A stretch of DNA of 64,000 bases from an uncultured SAR86 cluster bacterium (GTDB lineage Bacteria > Pseudomonadota > Gammaproteobacteria > Magnimaribacterales > TMED112). Each line of letters opens with the position of its first letter. Positions within the stretch are counted from its first letter, which is position 1. A program made the translations under genes and the position numbers. Where the stretch lies: assembly GCA_902563885.1 (NCBI GenBank), contig CACEYZ010000002.1, forward strand, positions 62,001 through 126,000, in the 5' to 3' direction. The notes below the pieces were generated by a model. That model was not told where the DNA came from. It did no database searches and saw nothing but the letters and a program-made list of their open reading frames with translations. This document shows positions 26,277 to 33,021 of the stretch, piece by piece.

Positions 26277-27269
26277 ATGAATAAAGGCAAAATTAATTAT
26301 AAATCATCAGGAGTAAACATTGATGAAGGGCAAAAATTTATTGAAGATATTAAATCCCTTACCAAAAAAAGGGATCTAAAAAATGCTTTAAGCAATATAG
26401 GTAGTTTTTCAGGCTATGTTAAACCGCCGAGAAAATACAAAGACCCAGTATTTGCACTAGCTTGTGATGGAGTAGGCACTAAAATTACCCTTGCACTTAA
26501 GCAAAAAAACCTTTCATCTATTGGAATAGATTTAGTAGCAATGTGTGTTAATGACTTAGTAGTTAGTGGTGCAACTCCATTAACTTTTCTTGATTACTAT
26601 GGAGTATCAAAACTTAATAGAAATAAGGGAAAAGAAATTATAAAAGGAATTCTGAAGGGCTGTGATCAGGCTGGTTGCGAATTAATTGGTGGCGAAACTG
26701 CAGAAATGCCCAATCATTATACTAAAGATAATTTTGATTTAGTTGGGTTTGCGATGGGCATTAATGAAAGAAAAAATATTATAGATGGGTCAAAAATTAG
26801 AAGGAATAATGCAATACTTGCACTGCCCTCTTCAGGTTTTCACTCCAATGGGTATTCTCTAATTAACAAAATAATAAATAGCAAAAAAACTGATAGAAAA
26901 TTACAAAAAAAACTACTTACGCCAACAAAAATTTATGTAAAAGAAGTGCTTGAACTCACAAAAAAACTAAAAATCAATGGAATGGCACATATTACTGGAG
27001 GTGGGCTTGAAGAGAATCTTTCACGAATTAATTCCAGCTACACAATGATTATTGACAGAGACAAGTGCAAATTAAAAGGGATTTTTTTAGAAATTATGAA
27101 ACTCGGGAACATCACAAGAAACGAGATGTATAAAGTCTTTAATTGCGGAATTGGCTTTTGTTTAATTCTTGATAGAGAAGATGTTGAAAAGGCAAAAAAA
27201 ATTAACTCAAAGTTGTTCGAAATTGGATATGTTTCAAAAACAGAAAAAAAATTCATCTTCAAAAATTAA
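26277..27269 (+). CDS. purM: Phosphoribosylformylglycinamidine cyclo-ligase
   Basis: ATP-dependent formation of aminoimidazole ribotide in purine biosynthesis. The 330-residue protein has the PurM signatures YKSSGVNIDEG at the N-terminus, DGVGTKITLA, the ATP-site segment GIDLVAMCVNDLV, LIGGETAEMP and the C-terminal AHITGGGLEENL. The usual product is about 345 residues. purN follows after 3 bp, and the pair with the DUF3108 gene forms an operon. No separate upstream intergenic region exists. Confidence 0.96.
   Translation: MNKGKINYKSSGVNIDEGQKFIEDIKSLTKKRDLKNALSNIGSFSGYVKPPRKYKDPVFALACDGVGTKITLALKQKNLSSIGIDLVAMCVNDLVVSGATPLTFLDYYGVSKLNRNKGKEIIKGILKGCDQAGCELIGGETAEMPNHYTKDNFDLVGFAMGINERKNIIDGSKIRRNNAILALPSSGFHSNGYSLINKIINSKKTDRKLQKKLLTPTKIYVKEVLELTKKLKINGMAHITGGGLEENLSRINSSYTMIIDRDKCKLKGIFLEIMKLGNITRNEMYKVFNCGIGFCLILDREDVEKAKKINSKLFEIGYVSKTEKKFIFKN
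26296..26301 (-). promoter_or_regulatory. -10 hexamer for the hda operon inside the purM coding region
   Basis: TATAAT read on the minus strand, 21 bp before the ATG of the small exported protein. The divergent genes are only 2 bp apart, so a promoter for either must lie within the other's coding sequence. This hexamer is the best candidate for the minus side. Confidence 0.4.
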
Positions 27270-27272
27270 TAA

Positions 27273-27821
27273 ATGAACATTGTTGTCTTCTTTTCTGGTA
27301 CAGGCACTAATCTTCAATCAATTCTTCAAAATGAGAGAAAATTAAACTACAAGGTAATATCAACTTTCACAAATAACCCTGATGCAAGTGGTATTGATAT
27401 ATCAAAGAACTTTAATGTTGATTGTAAAATTTTGGATCATAAAAAATTTGATTCTAGAGAAAAATTTGATGAGGAAATCAATGTTTATTTGCAAAAACTT
27501 AATCCTGATTATGTCATCTTAGCTGGATATATGAGAATTTTAAGTAATTTTCTGGTAGAGAAGTGGAAGCAAAAAATCATAAATATACACCCTTCCCTAT
27601 TGCCAAAATATCCTGGATTAAATACACACGAAAGAGCCCTACTTGCAGGTGATAAGCTTCATGGAACTACAATTCACTATGTCACTTCTGATCTTGATGC
27701 TGGACCAATTATCAGACAACAGAGCATTGAAATTGAACCAGATGATACTATTGAATCTTTAACAGAGAAAATTAAAAAATTAGAAAATAAAATTTATCCA
27801 GAAACTATATCTAACCTTTAA
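27273..27821 (+). CDS. purN: Phosphoribosylglycinamide formyltransferase
   Basis: Transfers the formyl group of 10-formyl-THF to GAR. The 182-residue protein has the N-terminal VVFFSGTGTNLQSIL, the catalytic Asn-His-Asp set around INIHPSLLPKYPGLNTH and HYVTSDLDAGPII, and LAGYMRILS. It is shorter than E. coli PurN (212) through a compact C-terminus. FolD, encoded 13 kb away in this window, produces its cofactor. Confidence 0.96.
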   Translation: MNIVVFFSGTGTNLQSILQNERKLNYKVISTFTNNPDASGIDISKNFNVDCKILDHKKFDSREKFDEEINVYLQKLNPDYVILAGYMRILSNFLVEKWKQKIINIHPSLLPKYPGLNTHERALLAGDKLHGTTIHYVTSDLDAGPIIRQQSIEIEPDDTIESLTEKIKKLENKIYPETISNL

Positions 27822-27822
27822 A

Positions 27823-28494
27823 ATGCGTTTTTTCATCTTATTCTTATCTTTTTCGCTTATGTCTGATGAATTCAAGAGCTGGGATGCCAAGTTTAAATTC
27901 ACACATTATTCTGCTGGAAACATAACTCTTAAAAGAAGTTTTAAATTTGATGACAATGAAATTACTTCTAGATTTGTTTTGAGGCCTCTTTTTATTTATG
28001 AGTATTCACAAAAATCCTCGCTAGTTCTAGAAAACAATAAAGTTAAAACACTTTTTACAAAAGTGAAAAATAATGTCCTCGGTAGTAAAGAAAAAAGTTT
28101 TGAAGTCTCTTTCTTAGATAATAAGATTGAATCTCAGGAGCTTGGTTTTTCATTTTTAAATGAAGAAAATGTGCTGGATCAGCTTGGAAGTGATCTCCAA
28201 ATGCGACTTAATATTAAAAATGGTGTTGATAACTTTTTCTTAAATGTAATTACAAATACAGAAGGGAAAATTGTTGAACGTGAATATAAGGTAGTTGGAG
28301 AGGAGGTTATTAAAAAGAAATTTGGAAATATTAATTGCATAAAAGTTAAAGCAACATCAAATGATGCGGGAGAAATAACTTATTATATCTCACCGGAGTA
28401 TGATTTTATGATTATTGATAGTTTCATAGAATTAAAAAATGGCAAAATTAATAAACTATCTCTAGTAGACGAACCTAAGTTTTTGGAAGAGTGA
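27823..28494 (+). CDS. DUF3108 domain secreted protein
   Basis: 223 residues with a short signal peptide ([13 protein letters not shown]). The rest is beta-rich with alternating polar strands ([17 protein letters not shown], then [12 protein letters not shown] and [16 protein letters not shown]). A DUF3108 protein directly after purN is a conserved gammaproteobacterial arrangement, and the strand pattern agrees. It is probably periplasmic, with unknown function. It overlaps convergent dcd by 20 bp. Confidence 0.75.
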   Translation: MRFFILFLSFSLMSDEFKSWDAKFKFTHYSAGNITLKRSFKFDDNEITSRFVLRPLFIYEYSQKSSLVLENNKVKTLFTKVKNNVLGSKEKSFEVSFLDNKIESQELGFSFLNEENVLDQLGSDLQMRLNIKNGVDNFFLNVITNTEGKIVEREYKVVGEEVIKKKFGNINCIKVKATSNDAGEITYYISPEYDFMIIDSFIELKNGKINKLSLVDEPKFLEE

Positions 28495-29041
28495 CACCTG
28501 TTTGTCCCTGATATTTTCCTCCACGATCTTTATAGCTAGTCTTACAAACTTGGTCTGATTCAAAAAAAAGCATTTGAGCAACTCCCTCGTTAGCGTAAAT
28601 TTTTGCAGGTAAATTAGTTGTGTTTGAAAACTCTAGAGTCACATGACCCTCCCATTCAGGCTCTAGCGGAGTTACATTTACAATAATTCCACATCTAGCA
28701 TAGGTTGATTTTCCAAGACATAGGGTAAGTATCGATCTTGGTATCTTGAAATATTCAACCGTTCTAGCAAGTGCAAAAGAATTTGGTGGAATAATACATT
28801 CACTATCTTGTATATCGACAAAACTTTTTTCATCAAAATTTTTAGGGTCAACTACCGACGAAAATGTATTTGTGAATATTTTAAATTCATTTGCACACCT
28901 TACATCGTAACCATAACTTGATACGCCATAGGAGATTACTTTTTTATTATCAACTTCTCTAATTTGCTCTTTTTCAAAAGGTTTAATAAGCTGATTTTTT
29001 TCTGCCTGTTCAATAATCCAATTATCAGATTTAATGCTCAT
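28475..29041 (-). CDS. dcd: dCTP deaminase
   Basis: Converts dCTP to dUTP and ammonia, feeding dTTP synthesis. The 188-residue trimeric-fold protein has RCANEFKIF, the [11 protein letters not shown] substrate loop, and [14 protein letters not shown] with the catalytic Glu. The C-terminal [17 protein letters not shown] closes the active site in the trimer. The ATG overlaps the recR stop as ATGA. It is the last gene of the XRE-lipoprotein-recX-dnaX-recR-dcd run. Confidence 0.95.
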   Translation of the reverse strand: MSIKSDNWIIEQAEKNQLIKPFEKEQIREVDNKKVISYGVSSYGYDVRCANEFKIFTNTFSSVVDPKNFDEKSFVDIQDSECIIPPNSFALARTVEYFKIPRSILTLCLGKSTYARCGIIVNVTPLEPEWEGHVTLEFSNTTNLPAKIYANEGVAQMLFFESDQVCKTSYKDRGGKYQGQTGVTLPKT

Positions 29042-29649
29042 TCTTTGATTTCTCTTCTACCCTGAATAGCTCTGCCTAAAGTAGTATTATCAACATACTC
29101 CAATTCCCCTCCCATTGGAACTCCATAGGCTATTCTAGTGACTTTAACTTCTTCTTTTATGATCTGATCTCTAATATAGAATGATGTTGCGTCCCCCTCC
29201 ACTGTTGGACTAGTTGCAACTATTATTTCTTTAATATTCGAATTAGTAATTTGTTGGATTAATTTAGGAATGCCTAATTCTTCAGGGCCTAAGCCATCTA
29301 TTGGAGAAAGTCTGCCCATCAAAACAAAATATTTACCCTTAAAAGTTCCAGAATTTTCTATTGCAAGTACATCTGATGGATTTTCAACTATGCATAGCAT
29401 ATTTTGATCTCTTTTTTCATCACTGCATATATTACAAATGCTTTGCTCAGTTAAATTTCTACATTGGTTACAATTTCTAATTTGTTCGGTTGCTAACCTT
29501 AGTAGATCAGATAAATTTTTGGCTTTATCCCTGTTTTTTTCAAGTATATTAAATGCCATCCTTTGTGCAGATTTGATGCCGACGCCAGGCAAAATAGTTA
29601 AAGCATTTATCAATTCATTTAACAGATTAGAGTCATTCTTCATGGTCAA
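29038..29649 (-). CDS. recR: Recombination mediator RecR
   Basis: With RecO and RecF loads RecA at single-strand gaps. 203 residues: helix-hairpin-helix ([15 protein letters not shown]), zinc finger CNQC...CNIC, Toprim domain ([15 protein letters not shown], then [16 protein letters not shown]) and the C-terminal Walker-like [16 protein letters not shown]. It overlaps dnaX by 17 bp. The nucleoid protein gene ybaB/ebfC, normally between dnaX and recR, is missing. Confidence 0.96.
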   Translation of the reverse strand: MTMKNDSNLLNELINALTILPGVGIKSAQRMAFNILEKNRDKAKNLSDLLRLATEQIRNCNQCRNLTEQSICNICSDEKRDQNMLCIVENPSDVLAIENSGTFKGKYFVLMGRLSPIDGLGPEELGIPKLIQQITNSNIKEIIVATSPTVEGDATSFYIRDQIIKEEVKVTRIAYGVPMGGELEYVDNTTLGRAIQGRREIKE

Positions 29650-31207
29650 TAATTATTAGTTTCTCTTTATTTAAAGTCTTGTCGTAGTTTTCTTGTAAAT
29701 TTTTAACTAGTGAGCTGTTGATTATCTCTTTTTGAAAATCTTCAATTTGTTCTTTTCTTTTTTTCTTCCAATTGTTTGAAGGTGTATCAATTACTTTATC
29801 TATCTCCTCAATTTCTATATTAAGATTACCAAAACCTGCATTTTCAAGGGATTTTTTTAATTCAAAAATATTATCTTCCTTTATTCTTTTCGCAAACATC
29901 TTCTCTCCAAAAAAAATTACTTTGTCATGGGATGATTCTTTTATCTCGAGGTTTGCAAAATGGGTTCTAGTAGGGCCAACAATATCAAGACTTTCAAAAG
30001 TTTCTAACCACAATTTAGGATCTAATTTTTTTTCTTCATTTATTTGCTTAGATTCCTCTATTTCAATATTTTCCTCAGACTTTTGAGGTATTTCATATTT
30101 AGTTTTCTTGGAAGTTTCTATTGATTGGCCTTCAGACTTTTTTTTTGAATCGTCTTTAATTCCTTCGCTAGAGTCTTTTTTGTTATCACTGAATGACAAA
30201 CATTTCAAAACACTTATTTCAAATGCTTCTCTTATTCTTCCAGAAATTTGAGACTCATTAAATCCAGAATTAAAAAATTGATGATATAAATGAGCGTCCT
30301 GAGCATCATTTCCTTTAATCATCTTTTCTATTATTTGTTCATGCAACTTGGCTAAAACCCTTTCAAATAGAATATGGTAATTCGTATCAAGTTCATAAAA
30401 ACGTTTTAGTTCGTTGATAATATTTTCAACATTATTTTTTGAAATATCACTTAATAATTTATCCACAGATGATTTATCTATTAGCCCATGAAATTTTGAC
30501 ATCTCTGCCTCAGTTATATTGTTATTGCATTGGAAAGCAGCCTGATCTGCAAGGGTAATTGAGTCTCTTATTGATCCTCTAGCTAATTCAACCAATAAAT
30601 CTATTGCACCATCATCGAATGAAATATTTTCTTTTTTAAAAATATTTTTTATGTTCTCTGCAATGGAATTATCCGAAACAACCTTTAAGTTAAACTGCAA
30701 GCATCTCGATATAATTGTTTTAGGAATTTTATCTGACTCTGTAGTTGCCATTAAAAATACTACGTGTTCGGGGGGCTCCTCTAATGTCTTAAGCATAGCA
30801 TTCCAGGCATTTTTAGAGAGCATATGGACCTCATCTATAAGATAGATTTTGTATTTCCCATTTGAAGGACTGTATTGAACGCTATCCAGCAGCTCTCTCA
30901 TTTCTTCAACTCTGCTATTTGATGCTGCGTCTATTTCTATTAAATCTAAATGGGAGTTATTTTGTATGTCTATGCAACTAGGGCATTTGCCACATACATC
31001 ACCTTTATCAAAATCATATTGCTGACAGTTTAGCGCTTTTGCAAATAGTCTAGCAAGCGATGTTTTACCAATTCCCCTTGTGCCAGAAAAGATATAACCG
31101 TTGTGAATTTTTTGATTTTTAATTATATTTCTTAATGCAACGACTGCATGATCTTGTCCTATTACTTCTGAAAAAGATTTTGGTCTGTATTTTGTTGCTA
31201 AAGTCAT
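29633..31207 (-). CDS. dnaX: DNA polymerase III subunits tau/gamma
   Basis: Clamp-loader ATPase and replisome organiser. The 524-residue tau form has Walker A GTRGIGKT (42-49), zinc ligands Cys61, 72, 75 and 78, Walker B YLIDEVHML and the SRC sensor (TIISRCLQF). It is shorter than E. coli tau (643) because the Lys/Glu-rich linker and C-terminal domains IV-V are compact. At codons 355-357 a run of nine A's then G gives an in-frame A AAA AAG slippery heptamer. A -1 shift reads GTC then TGA, yielding a 358-residue gamma form as in E. coli. It overlaps recX by 4 bp and recR by 17. Confidence 0.95.
   Translation of the reverse strand: MTLATKYRPKSFSEVIGQDHAVVALRNIIKNQKIHNGYIFSGTRGIGKTSLARLFAKALNCQQYDFDKGDVCGKCPSCIDIQNNSHLDLIEIDAASNSRVEEMRELLDSVQYSPSNGKYKIYLIDEVHMLSKNAWNAMLKTLEEPPEHVVFLMATTESDKIPKTIISRCLQFNLKVVSDNSIAENIKNIFKKENISFDDGAIDLLVELARGSIRDSITLADQAAFQCNNNITEAEMSKFHGLIDKSSVDKLLSDISKNNVENIINELKRFYELDTNYHILFERVLAKLHEQIIEKMIKGNDAQDAHLYHQFFNSGFNESQISGRIREAFEISVLKCLSFSDNKKDSSEGIKDDSKKKSEGQSIETSKKTKYEIPQKSEENIEIEESKQINEEKKLDPKLWLETFESLDIVGPTRTHFANLEIKESSHDKVIFFGEKMFAKRIKEDNIFELKKSLENAGFGNLNIEIEEIDKVIDTPSNNWKKKRKEQIEDFQKEIINSSLVKNLQENYDKTLNKEKLIIIDHEE
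30137..30146 (-). promoter_or_regulatory. Programmed -1 frameshift site in dnaX
   Basis: Nine A's then G (minus strand, 30146-30137) place A AAA AAG in the zero-frame register. The -1 frame then reads GTC TGA at once. A GAAGGAA purine-rich element about 14 bases upstream could act as the internal Shine-Dalgarno stimulator known from E. coli dnaX. Only a weak 4-bp stem (GAAG/CTTC) is seen downstream. The A run alone could also cause transcriptional slippage, as in Thermus dnaX. Confidence 0.72.
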
Positions 31208-31638
31208 ATATCAAGGTTTGTTGACCCTATTATTATTTCATAAGTGAAACCTCGGTAGGACAAAAATCTCAAAATCTTTTGCTTATCTTCATAATTAAGT
31301 TTTTTGTTACCAATTTTTTTTTCTGCAACATTTTTACAAATAGCATGCCAATCAATATTGAGCGAATATAAATCGTAATCGTTTTTTGAGATTGAATTTT
31401 TCTGAAGAAGTTGTTCTATGTAATTTGGTCCATAACCTGCTTCACTTTTCGATTTTATAAGAGATTCAGCAAATCGCTTATCTGATAACAAATTTTTATC
31501 AATAAGTTTATTTATTAGCTCTTCAACTTGTTCTTCATTATCTTGAAACTTTTGAATTTTGCTTTTTAATTGTGAAATGGAGTGCTCCCTTCTTGATAGG
31601 ATATCTAGCGCTTTATTCCAAAGATTTACTTCTGGCAA
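31204..31638 (-). CDS. recX: Regulatory protein RecX
   Basis: Small helical modulator of RecA filaments. 144 residues of three-helix repeats: LDILSRREHSISQLKSKI, the acidic LIDKNLLSDKRFAESLIKSK, GYGPNYIEQLLQKN and ILRFLSYRGFTYEII, which together are the RecX pattern. It lies upstream of dnaX with a 4-bp overlap rather than after recA, its more usual location. It is part of the same minus-strand operon. Confidence 0.88.
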   Translation of the reverse strand: MPEVNLWNKALDILSRREHSISQLKSKIQKFQDNEEQVEELINKLIDKNLLSDKRFAESLIKSKSEAGYGPNYIEQLLQKNSISKNDYDLYSLNIDWHAICKNVAEKKIGNKKLNYEDKQKILRFLSYRGFTYEIIIGSTNLDI

Positions 31639-31641
31639 TTC

Positions 31642-32136
31642 TTATTCAAGTGGAACTACTCTCGTTCTGCCGGCAGACCTGATAATTCTAACTTCATCTC
31701 CTTTACGGAAATTATAGTTTAGGTCTTCTGATATTTCTTGCACTACTGAGATTTCTTTTCCATTATTTTCAAGAAGAATTATTAATTCTAGCCCTTTCTT
31801 TCTTGATAGAGACTCTCCTACTTCACTTCCAACAACTGAACCAACTAGTCCTCCAACTAATCCACCTATTAACTCCGAGGTTTCACCATCACCGTCAGCT
31901 GATCTTTTTGCAGCAGATCCAGTTACAATTGCACCAATTACAGCACCCGATGCAGTTCCAGCATCTCTATCCCCCTCTATAATTACCTCTTTGACTGATA
32001 CAACAGTACCAGAGAGAACTATTTGAGATTTTCCTGCTGCATCTCTAGGCACAACATTTGGCTTGAATCCACCAGTAGCGCAGCTAGTTAGAAAGATTAG
32101 AGAAAAGGTTAAAAATATTTTAATTTTCTTGCTCAT
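31642..32136 (-). CDS. Glycine-zipper outer-membrane lipoprotein (SlyB/Pcp-like)
   Basis: 164 residues. Lipoprotein signal with lipobox LTSC, a small beta segment (SQIVLSGTVVSVKEVIIEG), then an alternating Gly/Ala glycine-zipper region (SGAVIGAIVTGSAAKR, then IGGLVGGLVGSVVGSEVG) and a beta-rich tail ending RTRVVPLE. This resembles the SlyB/Pal-like 17-kDa surface antigen family of envelope-stress lipoproteins. The start overlaps the XRE regulator gene by 17 bp. Confidence 0.83.
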   Translation of the reverse strand: MSKKIKIFLTFSLIFLTSCATGGFKPNVVPRDAAGKSQIVLSGTVVSVKEVIIEGDRDAGTASGAVIGAIVTGSAAKRSADGDGETSELIGGLVGGLVGSVVGSEVGESLSRKKGLELIILLENNGKEISVVQEISEDLNYNFRKGDEVRIIRSAGRTRVVPLE

Positions 32137-32383
32137 ATTTACTTTGATTTATCATAAGAGGAAAAGTTCCATCATGTAATTTAAATAAGTCCTCAACTTT
32201 ACAATTCAATATTGTAGCAATCTTTAATGATAGGACTGTAGAGGGAATATAAACCCCATTTTCAATTGCATTGATACTTTTACGTGATACCTGAACGGCT
32301 TCTGCTAAAACAGCTTGAGTTATACCGGCCTCTTTTCTTTTAAACGTTAGTAGTACTTCTAAATCTTTATGATTTTTACCCAT
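32120..32383 (-). CDS. XRE-family helix-turn-helix regulator
   Basis: 87 residues: a basic N-terminus, then a Cro/CI-type HTH (LTFKRKEAGITQAVLAEA, VSRKSINAIENGVYIPS, then LKIATILNCKVEDLF) of the short YgzD-like kind. An AAGGA ribosome site precedes the ATG. It heads the lipoprotein-recX-dnaX-recR-dcd run. A long inverted repeat lies just upstream, between it and hsp20, and may be its operator, giving autoregulation and possible co-control of hsp20. Confidence 0.85.
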   Translation of the reverse strand: MGKNHKDLEVLLTFKRKEAGITQAVLAEAVQVSRKSINAIENGVYIPSTVLSLKIATILNCKVEDLFKLHDGTFPLMINQSKYEQEN

Positions 32384-32406
32384 TTATATTTTCCTTATTA
32401 AATATT

Positions 32407-32470
32407 AATGTAACTTAAACTACTCATTAATTCAAAAAAAATCAATATTTTGAGAAGTATAAGTTACATT
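32407..32470. promoter_or_regulatory. Inverted repeat, candidate operator between the XRE gene and hsp20
   Basis: AATGTAACTTA (32407-32417) and TAAGTTACATT (32460-32470) are perfect 11-bp inverted copies with centres 53 bp apart, about five helical turns. Inside, ACTACTCA (32419-32426) and TGAGAAGT (32451-32458) match inverted at seven of eight positions. The spacing suits two co-facing repressor dimers between divergent genes. Confidence 0.5.
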
Positions 32471-32503
32471 TATTAAAAAAAACTTGATTTTTGAAAACTA
32501 ATC

Positions 32504-32541
32504 TATAAATTATTTGATGTTGGTGCTCGGGTGAGGCCAGC
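32504..32541 (+). promoter_or_regulatory. hsp20 -10 hexamer and 5'-terminal leader hairpin
   Basis: TATAAA (32504-32509) would start transcription near 32516. The leader then folds GTTGGTGCTC (32519-32528) against GAGGCCAGC (32533-32541) around a GGGT loop with one bulged G. Such a 5' hairpin could stabilise the mRNA or be part of a thermosensor. The Shine-Dalgarno itself is not visibly sequestered. Confidence 0.35.
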
Positions 32542-32575
32542 AATTAATTAACTAGTCGCTTATAAGGAGGACATT

Positions 32576-32992
32576 ATGTTAATAAATTTTACTGATCCAA
32601 TGTTTTCAAACCGAGTTTTAGGTTTTGAAACACTCGTAGATAGACTCGAAAGAATTTCTAATGAGTCTCAATCTGGTTACCCACCTTACAATATTTTTAA
32701 GGATGGGCTTAAGTTTAAGATAGAAATTGCTCTAGCAGGCATCGATAAAAAAGATGTTGATATTGAGCTATGTGATGGAGTGCTAACAATTAAGCATGAT
32801 GGTCCTAAGGAGGACAATTCTGCTGAAGAGGCATTGCACAAAGGCATAGCCAAAAGAGCATTTAAGCTAAAATTTACTTTAGCAGAAGATCTTGAAGTTT
32901 TAGGTGCTGCAATAAAAAATGGTTTACTTACTGTTAACCTTGAAAGAGTAGTACCTGACCATAAAAAACCTCGTGTAATTGAGGTAAAATAA
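32576..32992 (+). CDS. Small heat-shock protein Hsp20 (IbpA-like)
   Basis: ATP-independent holdase that binds unfolding proteins. 138 residues: N-terminal arm FTDPMFSNRVLGFETLVDRLE, an alpha-crystallin domain starting YPPYNIFKDGLKFKIEIALAG, and the dimer/oligomer segment AIKNGLLTVNLERVVP. The C-terminal RVIEVK is an IxI-type anchor variant. A strong AAGGAGG site precedes the ATG. The leader has a hairpin. A GC-rich hairpin follows the stop. Confidence 0.94.
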   Translation: MLINFTDPMFSNRVLGFETLVDRLERISNESQSGYPPYNIFKDGLKFKIEIALAGIDKKDVDIELCDGVLTIKHDGPKEDNSAEEALHKGIAKRAFKLKFTLAEDLEVLGAAIKNGLLTVNLERVVPDHKKPRVIEVK

Positions 32993-32997
32993 CTACG

Positions 32998-33013
32998 GGG
33001 CGGGAAACCGCCC
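32998..33013 (+). terminator. GC hairpin between hsp20 and the dsbD-like gene
   Basis: GGGCGG (32998-33003), GAAA, CCGCCC (33008-33013): a strong 6-bp stem-tetraloop directly after the hsp20 stop. It is followed by TTCACTTT rather than a clean T run, so it may be a weak terminator or an mRNA 3'-end stabiliser. Confidence 0.5.
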
Positions 33014-33021
33014 TTCACTTT

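Noticed and set aside
32686-33018. 110-codon minus-strand frame over hsp20
   Set aside because: Shadow of the alpha-crystallin domain. The hsp20 frame has a strong Shine-Dalgarno and a family match.
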